Shown here piece by piece: positions 34,142-42,737 of a stretch of 64,000 nt of DNA (position 1 is its first letter; each line of letters starts with the position of its first letter). This stretch comes from Pseudomonadota bacterium. GTDB lineage: Bacteria > Pseudomonadota > Alphaproteobacteria > Sphingomonadales > Sphingomonadaceae. Below the pieces are notes generated by a model. That model searched no databases and had not been told where the DNA came from. It was given only the letters and a program-made list of their open reading frames with translations. The DNA lies in the NCBI GenBank assembly GCA_023391375.1, contig JAEWBB010000026.1:62001-126000 (forward strand), in the 5' to 3' direction. Made by a program: the position numbers and the translations under genes.

Positions 34142-34983
34142 CGCGCCAGCCTCTCCGCGTGCCATCGCACATGGTCGGCCATGAAGGTCGAGATGAAATA
34201 ATAGCTGTGGTCGTATCCCGGCTGCCGCCGCAGCGTCAGCGGAATGCCGGCCTCGGCGCAGGCCGCTTCCAGCAGCTCGGGCTTCAGCTCCTTTTCGAGG
34301 AAGGGGTCCGCGTCGCCGATATCGACCAGCAATTCATCGACCCGTGCGCCGTCGGCGATCGCGAGGCAGGCATCGTGCCGGCGCCAGCTCGCCGCGTCCG
34401 GCCCAAGATAATGGCGCAGCGCCTTGCGTCCCCATGGCACCTGGCTGGGCGCGACGATCGGCGAAAAGGCGCTGACCGACCTGAAGCGGCCGGAAAGGCC
34501 GAGCGCCATCGTCAACGCGCCGTGCCCGCCCATCGAATGGCCGGTGATGCCCTGCCGCGCCATGTCGGCCGGGAAATGGTCACCGACGATCGCCGGCAGT
34601 TCCTCGGCCAGGTAGGACCACATGTTGAAATGGCGGTTCCACGGGCTTTCGGTCGCGTCGAGGTAGAAGCCCGCGCCCTGCCCGAAATCGTACAGCTGGT
34701 CGGGGTCGTCCGGCACCTCGTCGCCCCGCGGGCTGGTGTCCGGGGCGACGAAGATGATCCCGGCCTTCGCGCACGCCGCGCGGAATTCGCCCTTCTCGGT
34801 GACATTCGCGTGGGTGCAGGTCAGCCCTGACAGATACCACAGCACCGGCAGCTTCGCCCCCGGCGCGTGGTCCGGCACGAAGACCGAAAAGGTCATGTCG
34901 GTGTGCGTGACCGCGCTGGCGTGCCTGTAGACGCCTTGCGTTCCGCCGTGGCTGCGGTTGGTGCTGACCTTCTCCAGCGTCAT
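34138..34983 (-). CDS. fghA: S-formylglutathione hydrolase
   Basis: A 281-residue serine esterase that splits S-formylglutathione to formate and glutathione, the second step of glutathione-dependent formaldehyde detoxification. The nucleophile elbow is GHSMGGHGALTMAL, the catalytic Asp is in DIGDADPFLEKE and the His in QPGYDHSYYFISTFM. WYLSGLTCTHANVTEKGEF is diagnostic of the esterase D family. ATG at 34983 overlaps the stop of the VOC gene by 4 bases, and its stop overlaps the DUF4010 gene start. Length and motifs are normal. Confidence 0.97.
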   Translation of the reverse strand: MTLEKVSTNRSHGGTQGVYRHASAVTHTDMTFSVFVPDHAPGAKLPVLWYLSGLTCTHANVTEKGEFRAACAKAGIIFVAPDTSPRGDEVPDDPDQLYDFGQGAGFYLDATESPWNRHFNMWSYLAEELPAIVGDHFPADMARQGITGHSMGGHGALTMALGLSGRFRSVSAFSPIVAPSQVPWGRKALRHYLGPDAASWRRHDACLAIADGARVDELLVDIGDADPFLEKELKPELLEAACAEAGIPLTLRRQPGYDHSYYFISTFMADHVRWHAERLAR

Positions 34984-35351
34984 TGCGCCGGGCGGTGCAA
35001 TCCGCACAGCTTGTTGCCGTCCGGATCGCGAAGATAGGCGAGGTACAGCTTGCCGAACGCGTTGGCGCGATAGCCGGGCGGGTCTTCGCACGCCGTTCCG
35101 CCGGCTTCGATCCCGCGCTGGTGCCAGGCGTCGACTTCCTCCGGGCTGTCGAAGTTGAACCCGATCGTTCCGCCATTGGCGTGGCTTGCCGCCTCACCAT
35201 TGATCGGCTTGGAGATCATGAACACCGAGCCCTTGTTGCGCCACGCGGTGCGGCCCTTGTCGTCGGTGCCGCCCTCTTTCTCGAACAGGCGGTTGTAGAA
35301 GTCGCGGCTCCGGTCGGGGTCGTTGGTGCCGACCATGATGTGGCTGAACAT
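34980..35351 (-). CDS. VOC (glyoxalase-fold) family protein
   Basis: A 123-residue single-domain vicinal-oxygen-chelate protein: MFSHIMVGTNDPDRSRDFYN at the start, TIGFNFDSPEEVDAWHQRGI in the middle, and YLAYLRDPDGNKLCGLHRP at the end with the DPDGN motif. Family members bind a metal and act on thiol adducts or diols. It lies between frmA and fghA, 12 bases after frmA and overlapping fghA, so a role with glutathione adducts is plausible but not shown. AGGGAG precedes the ATG at 35351. Confidence 0.88.
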   Translation of the reverse strand: MFSHIMVGTNDPDRSRDFYNRLFEKEGGTDDKGRTAWRNKGSVFMISKPINGEAASHANGGTIGFNFDSPEEVDAWHQRGIEAGGTACEDPPGYRANAFGKLYLAYLRDPDGNKLCGLHRPAQ

Positions 35352-35363
35352 GTCTCGCTCTCC

Positions 35364-36476
<1,113 letters not shown>

Positions 36477-36481
36477 GGGGT

Positions 36482-37963
36482 TCAGGCTCCTTGGGCCGCC
36501 AGAGCGGCGGCATCAAATTCTTGTTCGATCTCCGGCGCGGGCTTGGCCGTGGCCAGGCTCACTGCCCAGATCGCGATGCTGGCCGCGATAAAGCCCGGGA
36601 CGATTTCGTAAAGTGCCGACGACCAGCCGGCGAGGATCCAGCCGACCACGACCAGCGCGCCAACGATCATCCCCGCCAGCACGCCTTCGCGAGTCGTCCG
36701 CTTCCAGCGTAGCGAGAATAGCACCGCCGGGCCGAACGCCGCGCCGAACCCGGCCCAGGCGTTGCCGACGATGCCCAGCACCTTGCTGTCCGGGTCGAGG
36801 GCCAGCAATCCCGCGACGATGGCGACCAGCAGCACGCACAGCCGGCCGATAGTCACCGTTTCCTTTTCGGTCGCGTCGCGCTTCAGGAAGGTGCGGTAGA
36901 TGTCCTCGGTCAGGCTCGACGAGGTGACCAAGAGCTGGCTTGAAATCGTCGACATGATCGCCGCCAGCACCGCGGCCAGCACGAAGCCGGCGATAAACGG
37001 GTGGAACAGGATTTTCGACAGCAGCAGGAAGACGGTTTCCTCGTCCGCCGGCGCGCCGCCCTTGGCCGCGAAATAGGCCGCGCCGACGAGGCCGGTAAGC
37101 ACCGCACCGACCAGGCTCACCGTCATCCAGCCAATGTTGATGCGGCGCGCGACCGGCATCTCCTTGACGTCGCGGATCGCCATGAAGCGGACAATGATGT
37201 GCGGCTGCCCGAAATAGCCGAGCCCCCACGCCGCCGCGCTGACGATCGCCAGCGGCGTCACGTCGCCGCCGACCATCTGGGTCAGCGACGCGCCGCGCGT
37301 TGCTTCGGCGGCGGCCATCGCGGGCGCAAATCCGCCGCCCAATTCCATCCACGCCACCAGCGGGACCAGCACCAGCGCGACGAACATGATGCAGCCCTGC
37401 ACGAAATCGGTCAGGCTGACGGCGAGGAACCCGCCGAGCACGGTGTAGAGCACGACGATCCCGCCCATCAGCAGGATTCCGTGGACATAATCCATTCCCA
37501 TCGCCGACACCGCGAACTTGCCGCCCGCGACCATCCCGCTCGACGTGTAGAGCGCGAAAAAGACGATGATCACCAGCGCGCTGACCAGACGCAGCGCCCG
37601 ACTGGTGTCGCGGAACCGGCCCTCGAAGAAGTCGGGCACGGTGATCGCGTCGCCTGCCAGCTCGGTGTAGGTCCGGAGCCGCGGCGCGATGAGGCGGTAG
37701 TTGAGGTAGGCGCCAATCACGAGGCCGATGCCGATCCACGCTTGCCCGAGACCAGACAGGAAGATCGCGCCCGGAAGGCCCATCATCAGCCAGCCCGACA
37801 TGTCCGATGCGCCCGCCGAGAGGGCGGTCACCGCCGGCCCGAGGTCGCGCCCGCCGAGAAGGTAGCCCTCGCTGTCCTGCGTCGACTTGCGCCACGCGTA
37901 AAAGCCGATGCCCAGCATGGCGGCGAAATAGATCGCCAGTGCGATCGCGGTCCCTGTCTGCAT
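36482..37963 (-). CDS. putP: Sodium/solute symporter, PutP-like (sodium/proline)
   Basis: A 493-residue inner-membrane transporter of the SSS family with about 13 helices. The segment AGASDMSGWLMMGLPGAIFL is diagnostic of PutP, and the Na+-site region SQLLVTSSSLTEDIYRTFL is present. The N-terminus MQTGTAIALAIYFAAMLGIG begins in the membrane, and ATG at 37963 marks the start of homology; a much longer upstream frame has none. The substrate proline is inferred by similarity. It is unusual as the first gene of a formaldehyde-detoxification operon. It is divergent from the CoA catabolic operon. Confidence 0.9.
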   Translation of the reverse strand: MQTGTAIALAIYFAAMLGIGFYAWRKSTQDSEGYLLGGRDLGPAVTALSAGASDMSGWLMMGLPGAIFLSGLGQAWIGIGLVIGAYLNYRLIAPRLRTYTELAGDAITVPDFFEGRFRDTSRALRLVSALVIIVFFALYTSSGMVAGGKFAVSAMGMDYVHGILLMGGIVVLYTVLGGFLAVSLTDFVQGCIMFVALVLVPLVAWMELGGGFAPAMAAAEATRGASLTQMVGGDVTPLAIVSAAAWGLGYFGQPHIIVRFMAIRDVKEMPVARRINIGWMTVSLVGAVLTGLVGAAYFAAKGGAPADEETVFLLLSKILFHPFIAGFVLAAVLAAIMSTISSQLLVTSSSLTEDIYRTFLKRDATEKETVTIGRLCVLLVAIVAGLLALDPDSKVLGIVGNAWAGFGAAFGPAVLFSLRWKRTTREGVLAGMIVGALVVVGWILAGWSSALYEIVPGFIAASIAIWAVSLATAKPAPEIEQEFDAAALAAQGA

Positions 37964-38056
37964 GGGCGGGCACGCTATGGGCGCTTGGGCTGCCTTGCAA
38001 GCTTGCGCGCCACCCCCCGCCGGTCCTAGCGTCGGCGTCTGCGAAGGGGAGACGGC

Positions 38057-38818
38057 ATGACTTGGGCACAGGGGCGCCACGCGCTCATCACCGGCGGCGG
38101 CACGGGCATCGGCGCGGCGACCGCACGCATGCTGGCCGCGGAAGGCGCGAAGGTTTCGCTGCTCGGTCGCCGGATTGAGCCGCTGAAGGCGGTCGCTGAG
38201 GACATTGGCGCGATGGTGCTGACCGCCGACGTGACGGACCGTGACGCATTGGCCGACGCGTTCGACGCCGCGCGCGCGATGAACGGGCCATTCGATTATG
38301 TCGTCCTGAACGCCGGCATCGGCGACAGCGCGCCCTTCCTGCGCACCAAGCGCGAGGCGTGGGACCGGATCGTCGCCACCAATTTGACCGCCCTGTTCGA
38401 CGGCGCACAGCTGGCGCTCCCGGACCTCGTCGAGGGCGAGGACAAGCGCCTGGTCATCGTCGCTTCGGTCGCGGGGTTGCGCGGCGCCGCCTATGCCGCG
38501 CCCTATGTCGCGTCGAAGCATGGCGCGGTCGGGCTGACCAAGAGCCTGGCATTGGAATATGGCAAGACCGGCCTCACCGTGAACGCGATCTGCCCGGCGT
38601 TCGTCGACACGCCGATGGTCGACGACAGCGCGTCGCGCATTTCGCGCACCACCGGCCGCAGTGAGGACGAAGCTCGCGCGGCGCTCGCCGCGATGAACGC
38701 CAACGGGCGGTTGGTGACGAGCGAAGAGGTCGCCTCGTCGATCCTCCACCTGCTGCACCCGCTGTCGAAGTCGATCACCGGCGCCTGCGTCACCATCGAC
38801 GGCGGGACCACCGCATGA
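38057..38818 (+). CDS. Short-chain dehydrogenase/reductase (3-hydroxyacyl-CoA dehydrogenase-like)
   Basis: A 253-residue NAD(P)-dependent SDR. The cofactor motif is TGGGTGIGAA, NAG is in LNAGIGDSAPF, and the catalytic Ser and Tyr-x3-Lys are in VASVAGLRGAAYAAPYVASK. VNAICPAFVDTPM and a C-terminal GACVTIDGGTT complete a classical SDR. It heads the plus-strand CoA operon, where a 3-hydroxyacyl-CoA oxidation step is the likely role; this is inferred from context. A GGGGAGACGGC site precedes the ATG. The stop overlaps the next gene by 4 bases. Confidence 0.9.
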   Translation: MTWAQGRHALITGGGTGIGAATARMLAAEGAKVSLLGRRIEPLKAVAEDIGAMVLTADVTDRDALADAFDAARAMNGPFDYVVLNAGIGDSAPFLRTKREAWDRIVATNLTALFDGAQLALPDLVEGEDKRLVIVASVAGLRGAAYAAPYVASKHGAVGLTKSLALEYGKTGLTVNAICPAFVDTPMVDDSASRISRTTGRSEDEARAALAAMNANGRLVTSEEVASSILHLLHPLSKSITGACVTIDGGTTA

Positions 38819-39624
38819 GCTTCGACCCGACGAGTTTCGTGCCGACGCATTTCCTTTGGGCGTTCGACGGCAAGGTGGCGACCATCACCTTGAACCGCCC
38901 GGAGCGGAAGAATCCGCTGACCTTCGAAAGCTATGCCGAGCTGCGCGACACCTTCCGCGCGCTCAATGACGTGCCGGCAGTGAAGATTGTGGTCCTCAAA
39001 GGCGCGGGCGGCAACTTCTGTTCGGGCGGCGACGTCCACGAAATCATCGGCCCGCTGACCAAGATGGACCGCGCCGGCCTCCTCGAGTTCACCACGATGA
39101 CCGGCGACCTGGTCAAGGCGATGCGCGGCTGCCCGCAACCGATCATTGCCGCGGTCGAGGGCGTCTGCGCCGGGGCCGGCGCGATCATGGCGATGGCCAG
39201 CGACCTGCGCCTCGCCGCCCCCGACGCCAAGACCGCTTTCCTGTTCACCCGCGTTGGCCTGTCGGGCGCTGACATGGGGGCCTGCGCCATCTTGCCTCGC
39301 CTCATCGGCCACGGCCGCGCGGCGGAGCTGCTGTTCACCGGCCGCAGCTTCGACGCGGAAGAAGGTTGCCGCACCGGCTTCTTCAACAAGGTCACCGACG
39401 ACGTGCAGGCCGAGGCCAAGGCGCTCGCCGCCGGCCTCGCCAACGGCCCGACCGCCGCGCATTTCGTGACCAAGCGGATGCTGGATGCCGAGTGGCACGT
39501 CAGCCTCGACGAGGCGATCACGATGGAGGCGGACGCGCAGGCCGACTGCATGCTGCACAAGGATTTCACCCGCGCCTACGAGGCCTTTGCCGCCAAGCGC
39601 CGACCGGAGTTCCAGGGTGACTGA
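38815..39624 (+). CDS. Enoyl-CoA hydratase/isomerase family protein
   Basis: A 269-residue crotonase-fold protein: VATITLNRPERKNPLTF, GAGGNFCSGGDVHEI (oxyanion hole), and AAVEGVCAGAGAIMAMASDL followed by FTRVGLSGADMGACAILPRL. Aligning by eye with classical hydratases, the two catalytic glutamates fall on Ile (GAIMAMASD) and Arg (FTRVGLS), so simple enoyl hydration may not be its chemistry. Crotonase-fold enzymes also hydrolyse, open rings or isomerise. It is translationally coupled to the SDR upstream (4-base overlap) and overlaps the acyl-CoA dehydrogenase start. Confidence 0.88.
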   Translation: MSFDPTSFVPTHFLWAFDGKVATITLNRPERKNPLTFESYAELRDTFRALNDVPAVKIVVLKGAGGNFCSGGDVHEIIGPLTKMDRAGLLEFTTMTGDLVKAMRGCPQPIIAAVEGVCAGAGAIMAMASDLRLAAPDAKTAFLFTRVGLSGADMGACAILPRLIGHGRAAELLFTGRSFDAEEGCRTGFFNKVTDDVQAEAKALAAGLANGPTAAHFVTKRMLDAEWHVSLDEAITMEADAQADCMLHKDFTRAYEAFAAKRRPEFQGD

Positions 39625-40756
39625 CGCGACCGGCCTCGACCTAAGCTGGCCTTTCTTCGAGGCCCACCACCGCTCGGTCCGCGCCGCGGCAGACGCCCTG
39701 TGCGAGACGCTCGGCTTCATCGACCATGCCGACGAGGACGCCGCCTGCCGGTCGCTGGTCGCGGCGATGGGCGAGGCGGGCCTCCTTACCCTCTCCGCGC
39801 CCGCCGACGGCCCGCACGACGTCCGCGCGCTGGCGATTACCCGCGAGCGGCTGGCCTACCACAGCGGCCTCGCCGACTTCGCCTTCGCCATGCAGGGCCT
39901 CGGCCTCGGCCCGGTGATGGTCGCCGGCACCGCCGACCAGAAGGCCGCGTGGGGCGTAAAGGTGCGCGACGGCAGTGCTATCGCCGCTTTCGCGCTGACC
40001 GAACCCGAGGCCGGGAGCGATGCCGCCCGTGTCGCTACCCGCGCCGTCCGCGACGGCGACGACTGGGTGATCGACGGCGAGAAGACCTATATCTCCAACG
40101 GCCCGATCGCCGACGTCATCACCCTGTTCGCCCGCACCAGCGACGACGGCGCGCGGGGCCTCACCGCCTTCATCCTCCCTGCCGGAACGCCCGGCCTGTC
40201 GGTCGCCGAGCGGCTGGAGGTCGTCGCCCCGCACCCACTGGCGCGCCTCAAATTGGACGGCGTCCGCCTGCCTGACAGCGCGCGGCTCGGCGAAGTCGGC
40301 GAGGGGTTCGCCATCGCCATGGCCACGCTCAACATCTTCCGCGTCACCGTGGGCGCCGCCGCGCTCGGCCTCGCCCGCCGCGCGCTCGATGAGGCGATCG
40401 CGTTCGCGAAACAGCGTTCGCTGGGCAACGCGACCCTGGCCGACAATGCGGTGACGCAGGACCGGCTGGGCGAGATGGCGACCCGGGTCGACGCCGCCGC
40501 GCTGCTCATCGCCCGCGCGGCCTGGGCCAAGGATACGCAAGCCGGCGAGCATCGCCGCACCGCCGCCATGGCGAAGCTGGACGCGACCGAGATGGCCCAG
40601 AAGGTGATCGACGCCGCGGTGCAGATGCATGGTGGGCTCGGCGTCACCGTCGGCGCGCGGGTCGAGGCGCTCTACAGGGAAATCCGGGCCTTGCGGATCT
40701 ACGAAGGCGCGAGCGAGGTGCAGCGGATGATCATCGCGAGGACGCTAATCAAATGA
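39617..40756 (+). CDS. Acyl-CoA dehydrogenase family protein
   Basis: A 379-residue flavoprotein that would introduce a double bond into, or dearomatise, a CoA thioester. Family motifs are FALTEPEAGSDAARVATRAV, GDDWVIDGEKTYISNG (with the FAD-binding segment), QMHGGLGVTVGARVE, and the C-terminal YEGASEVQRMIIARTL. The start is GTG at 39617, overlapping the hydratase gene by 8 bases and with GGAG upstream; the frame extends further 5' without homology. The start of the Rid-like gene overlaps its stop. The substrate is unknown; the operon suggests a ring- or ring-derived acyl-CoA. Confidence 0.92.
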   Translation: MTDATGLDLSWPFFEAHHRSVRAAADALCETLGFIDHADEDAACRSLVAAMGEAGLLTLSAPADGPHDVRALAITRERLAYHSGLADFAFAMQGLGLGPVMVAGTADQKAAWGVKVRDGSAIAAFALTEPEAGSDAARVATRAVRDGDDWVIDGEKTYISNGPIADVITLFARTSDDGARGLTAFILPAGTPGLSVAERLEVVAPHPLARLKLDGVRLPDSARLGEVGEGFAIAMATLNIFRVTVGAAALGLARRALDEAIAFAKQRSLGNATLADNAVTQDRLGEMATRVDAAALLIARAAWAKDTQAGEHRRTAAMAKLDATEMAQKVIDAAVQMHGGLGVTVGARVEALYREIRALRIYEGASEVQRMIIARTLIK

Positions 40757-41145
40757 AGGCGCTGCTTCCCCCCGGCTGGCCCCGGCCCAAGGGCTATTCC
40801 AACGGCATGGCGGCACGCGGGCGGATCATCGTTACCGCCGGCGTGGTCGGCTGGGACGAAGCCGAGACCTTTCGCGACACCACTCTGGCCGGCCAGTTCG
40901 CGCAGGCGCTCCGCAACATCCTCGCCATCCTCGAGTGCGACGGGGCGGATGCGGAGCGGATCGCGCGGCTGACCTGCTACGTCACCTCGATCGACGAATA
41001 TAATGCCTCGCTGAAGGAGATCGGCGAGGCGTGGAAGGCGATCATCGGCCGCCATTATCCGGCGATGGCGCTGGTCGAGGTGGTGCGACTGGTCGAGCCA
41101 TTGGCCAAGGTCGAGATCGAGGCGCTGGCGGTGGTCCCCGAATGA
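40753..41145 (+). CDS. Rid family protein (YjgF/YER057c/UK114), atypical
   Basis: A 130-residue trimer-forming fold. It shows the family pattern GRIIVTAGVVGWDE near residue 25, QALRNILAILECDGADAERI, TCYVTSIDEYNA, and a final VEIEALAVVPE. In true RidA, an Arg in PARxxV binds the substrate carboxylate and is required for imine deamination. Here the segment reads YPAMALV, with Met at residue 105 in the Arg position, so it belongs to a Rid subgroup with another, unknown function. Both ends overlap neighbours by 4 bases. Confidence 0.88.
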   Translation: MKALLPPGWPRPKGYSNGMAARGRIIVTAGVVGWDEAETFRDTTLAGQFAQALRNILAILECDGADAERIARLTCYVTSIDEYNASLKEIGEAWKAIIGRHYPAMALVEVVRLVEPLAKVEIEALAVVPE

Positions 41146-42707
41146 ACGACACGTTCGTCCGCGATCATCTGCCCCCCGCCGACCAGCAGCCCGAGTTCCG
41201 GCTGCTCGACTATCCCGACCGGCTCAATGCCTCGGCGGAATTGCTGAAAGGCGGCAAGCCGGACGACCTCGCCATCGTCAACGCGCACGGCCGCTGGACC
41301 TATGCCCAGCTCGACGCGCTGTCCGGCCGGATCGCGCGCTTGCTGGTCGAGGACGAAGGCCTCGTCCCCGGTAATCGCGTATTGCTGCGCGGCCCCAACG
41401 GCTGCGGCCTGTTCGCCTGCTGGCTTGCGGTGCTGAAGGCGGGCGGCGTCGCCGTCACCACCATGCCGCTGCTTCGCCCGGGCGAGTTGGCGACGGTCAT
41501 CGACAAGGCCGAGGTCAGCCACGCCCTATGCGACAGCCGCTACATCGGCGACCTGCGAGAGGCCGCCGAGCAGGGCCGCTTCCTCAAGCATATCGTCAAA
41601 TATGACGGCGACTTCGGCCAGGGCGACATGGAAACGCGCAGTGCGCACATGGAGCCACTGCCGGCTGTCGACACGGCGCAGGATGATCCCGCACTAATCG
41701 CCTTTACCAGCGGCACGACCGGCGAGCCCAAGGGCTGCGTCCAACTCCACCGCGACGTGCTCGCGCCGTGCGACACCTTCGCGAAAGCGCATTTCCCGAT
41801 GAAGCCGGGAGACATCGTCCTGACCAGCGCGCCGGTCGCCTTCACTTTCGGCCTCGGCGCGACGCTGCTGTTCCCGCTCCGCTTCGGCGCCGCCACCGCG
41901 ACGGTCGAAAAGGCCACCCCTCCCGAGCTGCTCGACGCGGTCGCGCAGTTCGGCGTGACCCATCTCGCGACCGCACCCACCGCCTACAAGGCAATGCTGT
42001 CCGCGCCGGCGCTACCCAAGGCGCTCAAGTCGCTCAAGGCCTGCCTCAGCGCCGGCGAACACCTCCCCAAGGCGACGTGGGAAGCGTGGAAGGAGGCGAC
42101 CGGCATCAGCATCGTCGACGGCATCGGCTCGACTGAGATGATGCACATCTTCATCTCCGAAAGCGGCGAGAACATTCGCCCCGGCAGTACCGGTCGGGCG
42201 GTGCCGGAGTACGAAGCGACCATCCTCGATCCCGATGAAAACGGCGAAGGGCGGCTCGGCGTCAAAGGCCCGACCGGCTGCCGCTACCTCGCGGACGACC
42301 GCCAGGCGAACTACGTCGAAGACGGCTGGAACATCACCGGCGACACCTACCGCCGCGATGAGGACGGCTACTTCTGGTATGTCGCGCGCAGCGACGACAT
42401 GATCGTCAGCTCGGGCTACAACATCGGGGCGCCCGAAGTGGAAAACGCCCTGCTCGCCCACCCTGCCGTGGCCGAATGCGCGGTCGTCGGCGTCCCCTGC
42501 CCCGAACGCGGCCAGAAGGTGAAGGCGTTCGTCGTGCCGTCCGCCTTCGCGGAAGGCAGCGCCGAATTGGCCGAGGGCCTCAAGGCCTTCGTCAAGGACC
42601 GCATCGCGCCCTACAAATATCCGCGCGACATCGAGTTCGTCGACGCCTTGCCCAAGACCGCGACGGGCAAGCTCCGCCGCGTTGAACTGCGGAATGCCGA
42701 CAGATAA
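41142..42707 (+). CDS. Benzoate/2-aminobenzoate-CoA ligase-like AMP-forming synthetase
   Basis: A 521-residue acyl-AMP-forming ligase. The AMP-binding P-loop is AFTSGTTGEPKGCVQLHRD, with the later motifs DGIGSTEMMHIFISE, GDTYRRDEDGYFWYVARSDD and the catalytic Lys in LPKTATGKLRRVEL. The N-terminus (DHLPPADQQPEFRLLDYPDR, then LNASAELL) resembles benzoate- and 2-aminobenzoate-CoA ligases rather than fatty-acid ligases. It would activate the operon's starting acid. ATG at 41142 overlaps the Rid gene stop by 4 bases. The exact aromatic substrate is inferred. Confidence 0.88.
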   Translation: MNDTFVRDHLPPADQQPEFRLLDYPDRLNASAELLKGGKPDDLAIVNAHGRWTYAQLDALSGRIARLLVEDEGLVPGNRVLLRGPNGCGLFACWLAVLKAGGVAVTTMPLLRPGELATVIDKAEVSHALCDSRYIGDLREAAEQGRFLKHIVKYDGDFGQGDMETRSAHMEPLPAVDTAQDDPALIAFTSGTTGEPKGCVQLHRDVLAPCDTFAKAHFPMKPGDIVLTSAPVAFTFGLGATLLFPLRFGAATATVEKATPPELLDAVAQFGVTHLATAPTAYKAMLSAPALPKALKSLKACLSAGEHLPKATWEAWKEATGISIVDGIGSTEMMHIFISESGENIRPGSTGRAVPEYEATILDPDENGEGRLGVKGPTGCRYLADDRQANYVEDGWNITGDTYRRDEDGYFWYVARSDDMIVSSGYNIGAPEVENALLAHPAVAECAVVGVPCPERGQKVKAFVVPSAFAEGSAELAEGLKAFVKDRIAPYKYPRDIEFVDALPKTATGKLRRVELRNADR

Positions 42708-42737
42708 TTTCTTTTATCTCTTCTCACCGGAGCCTTC

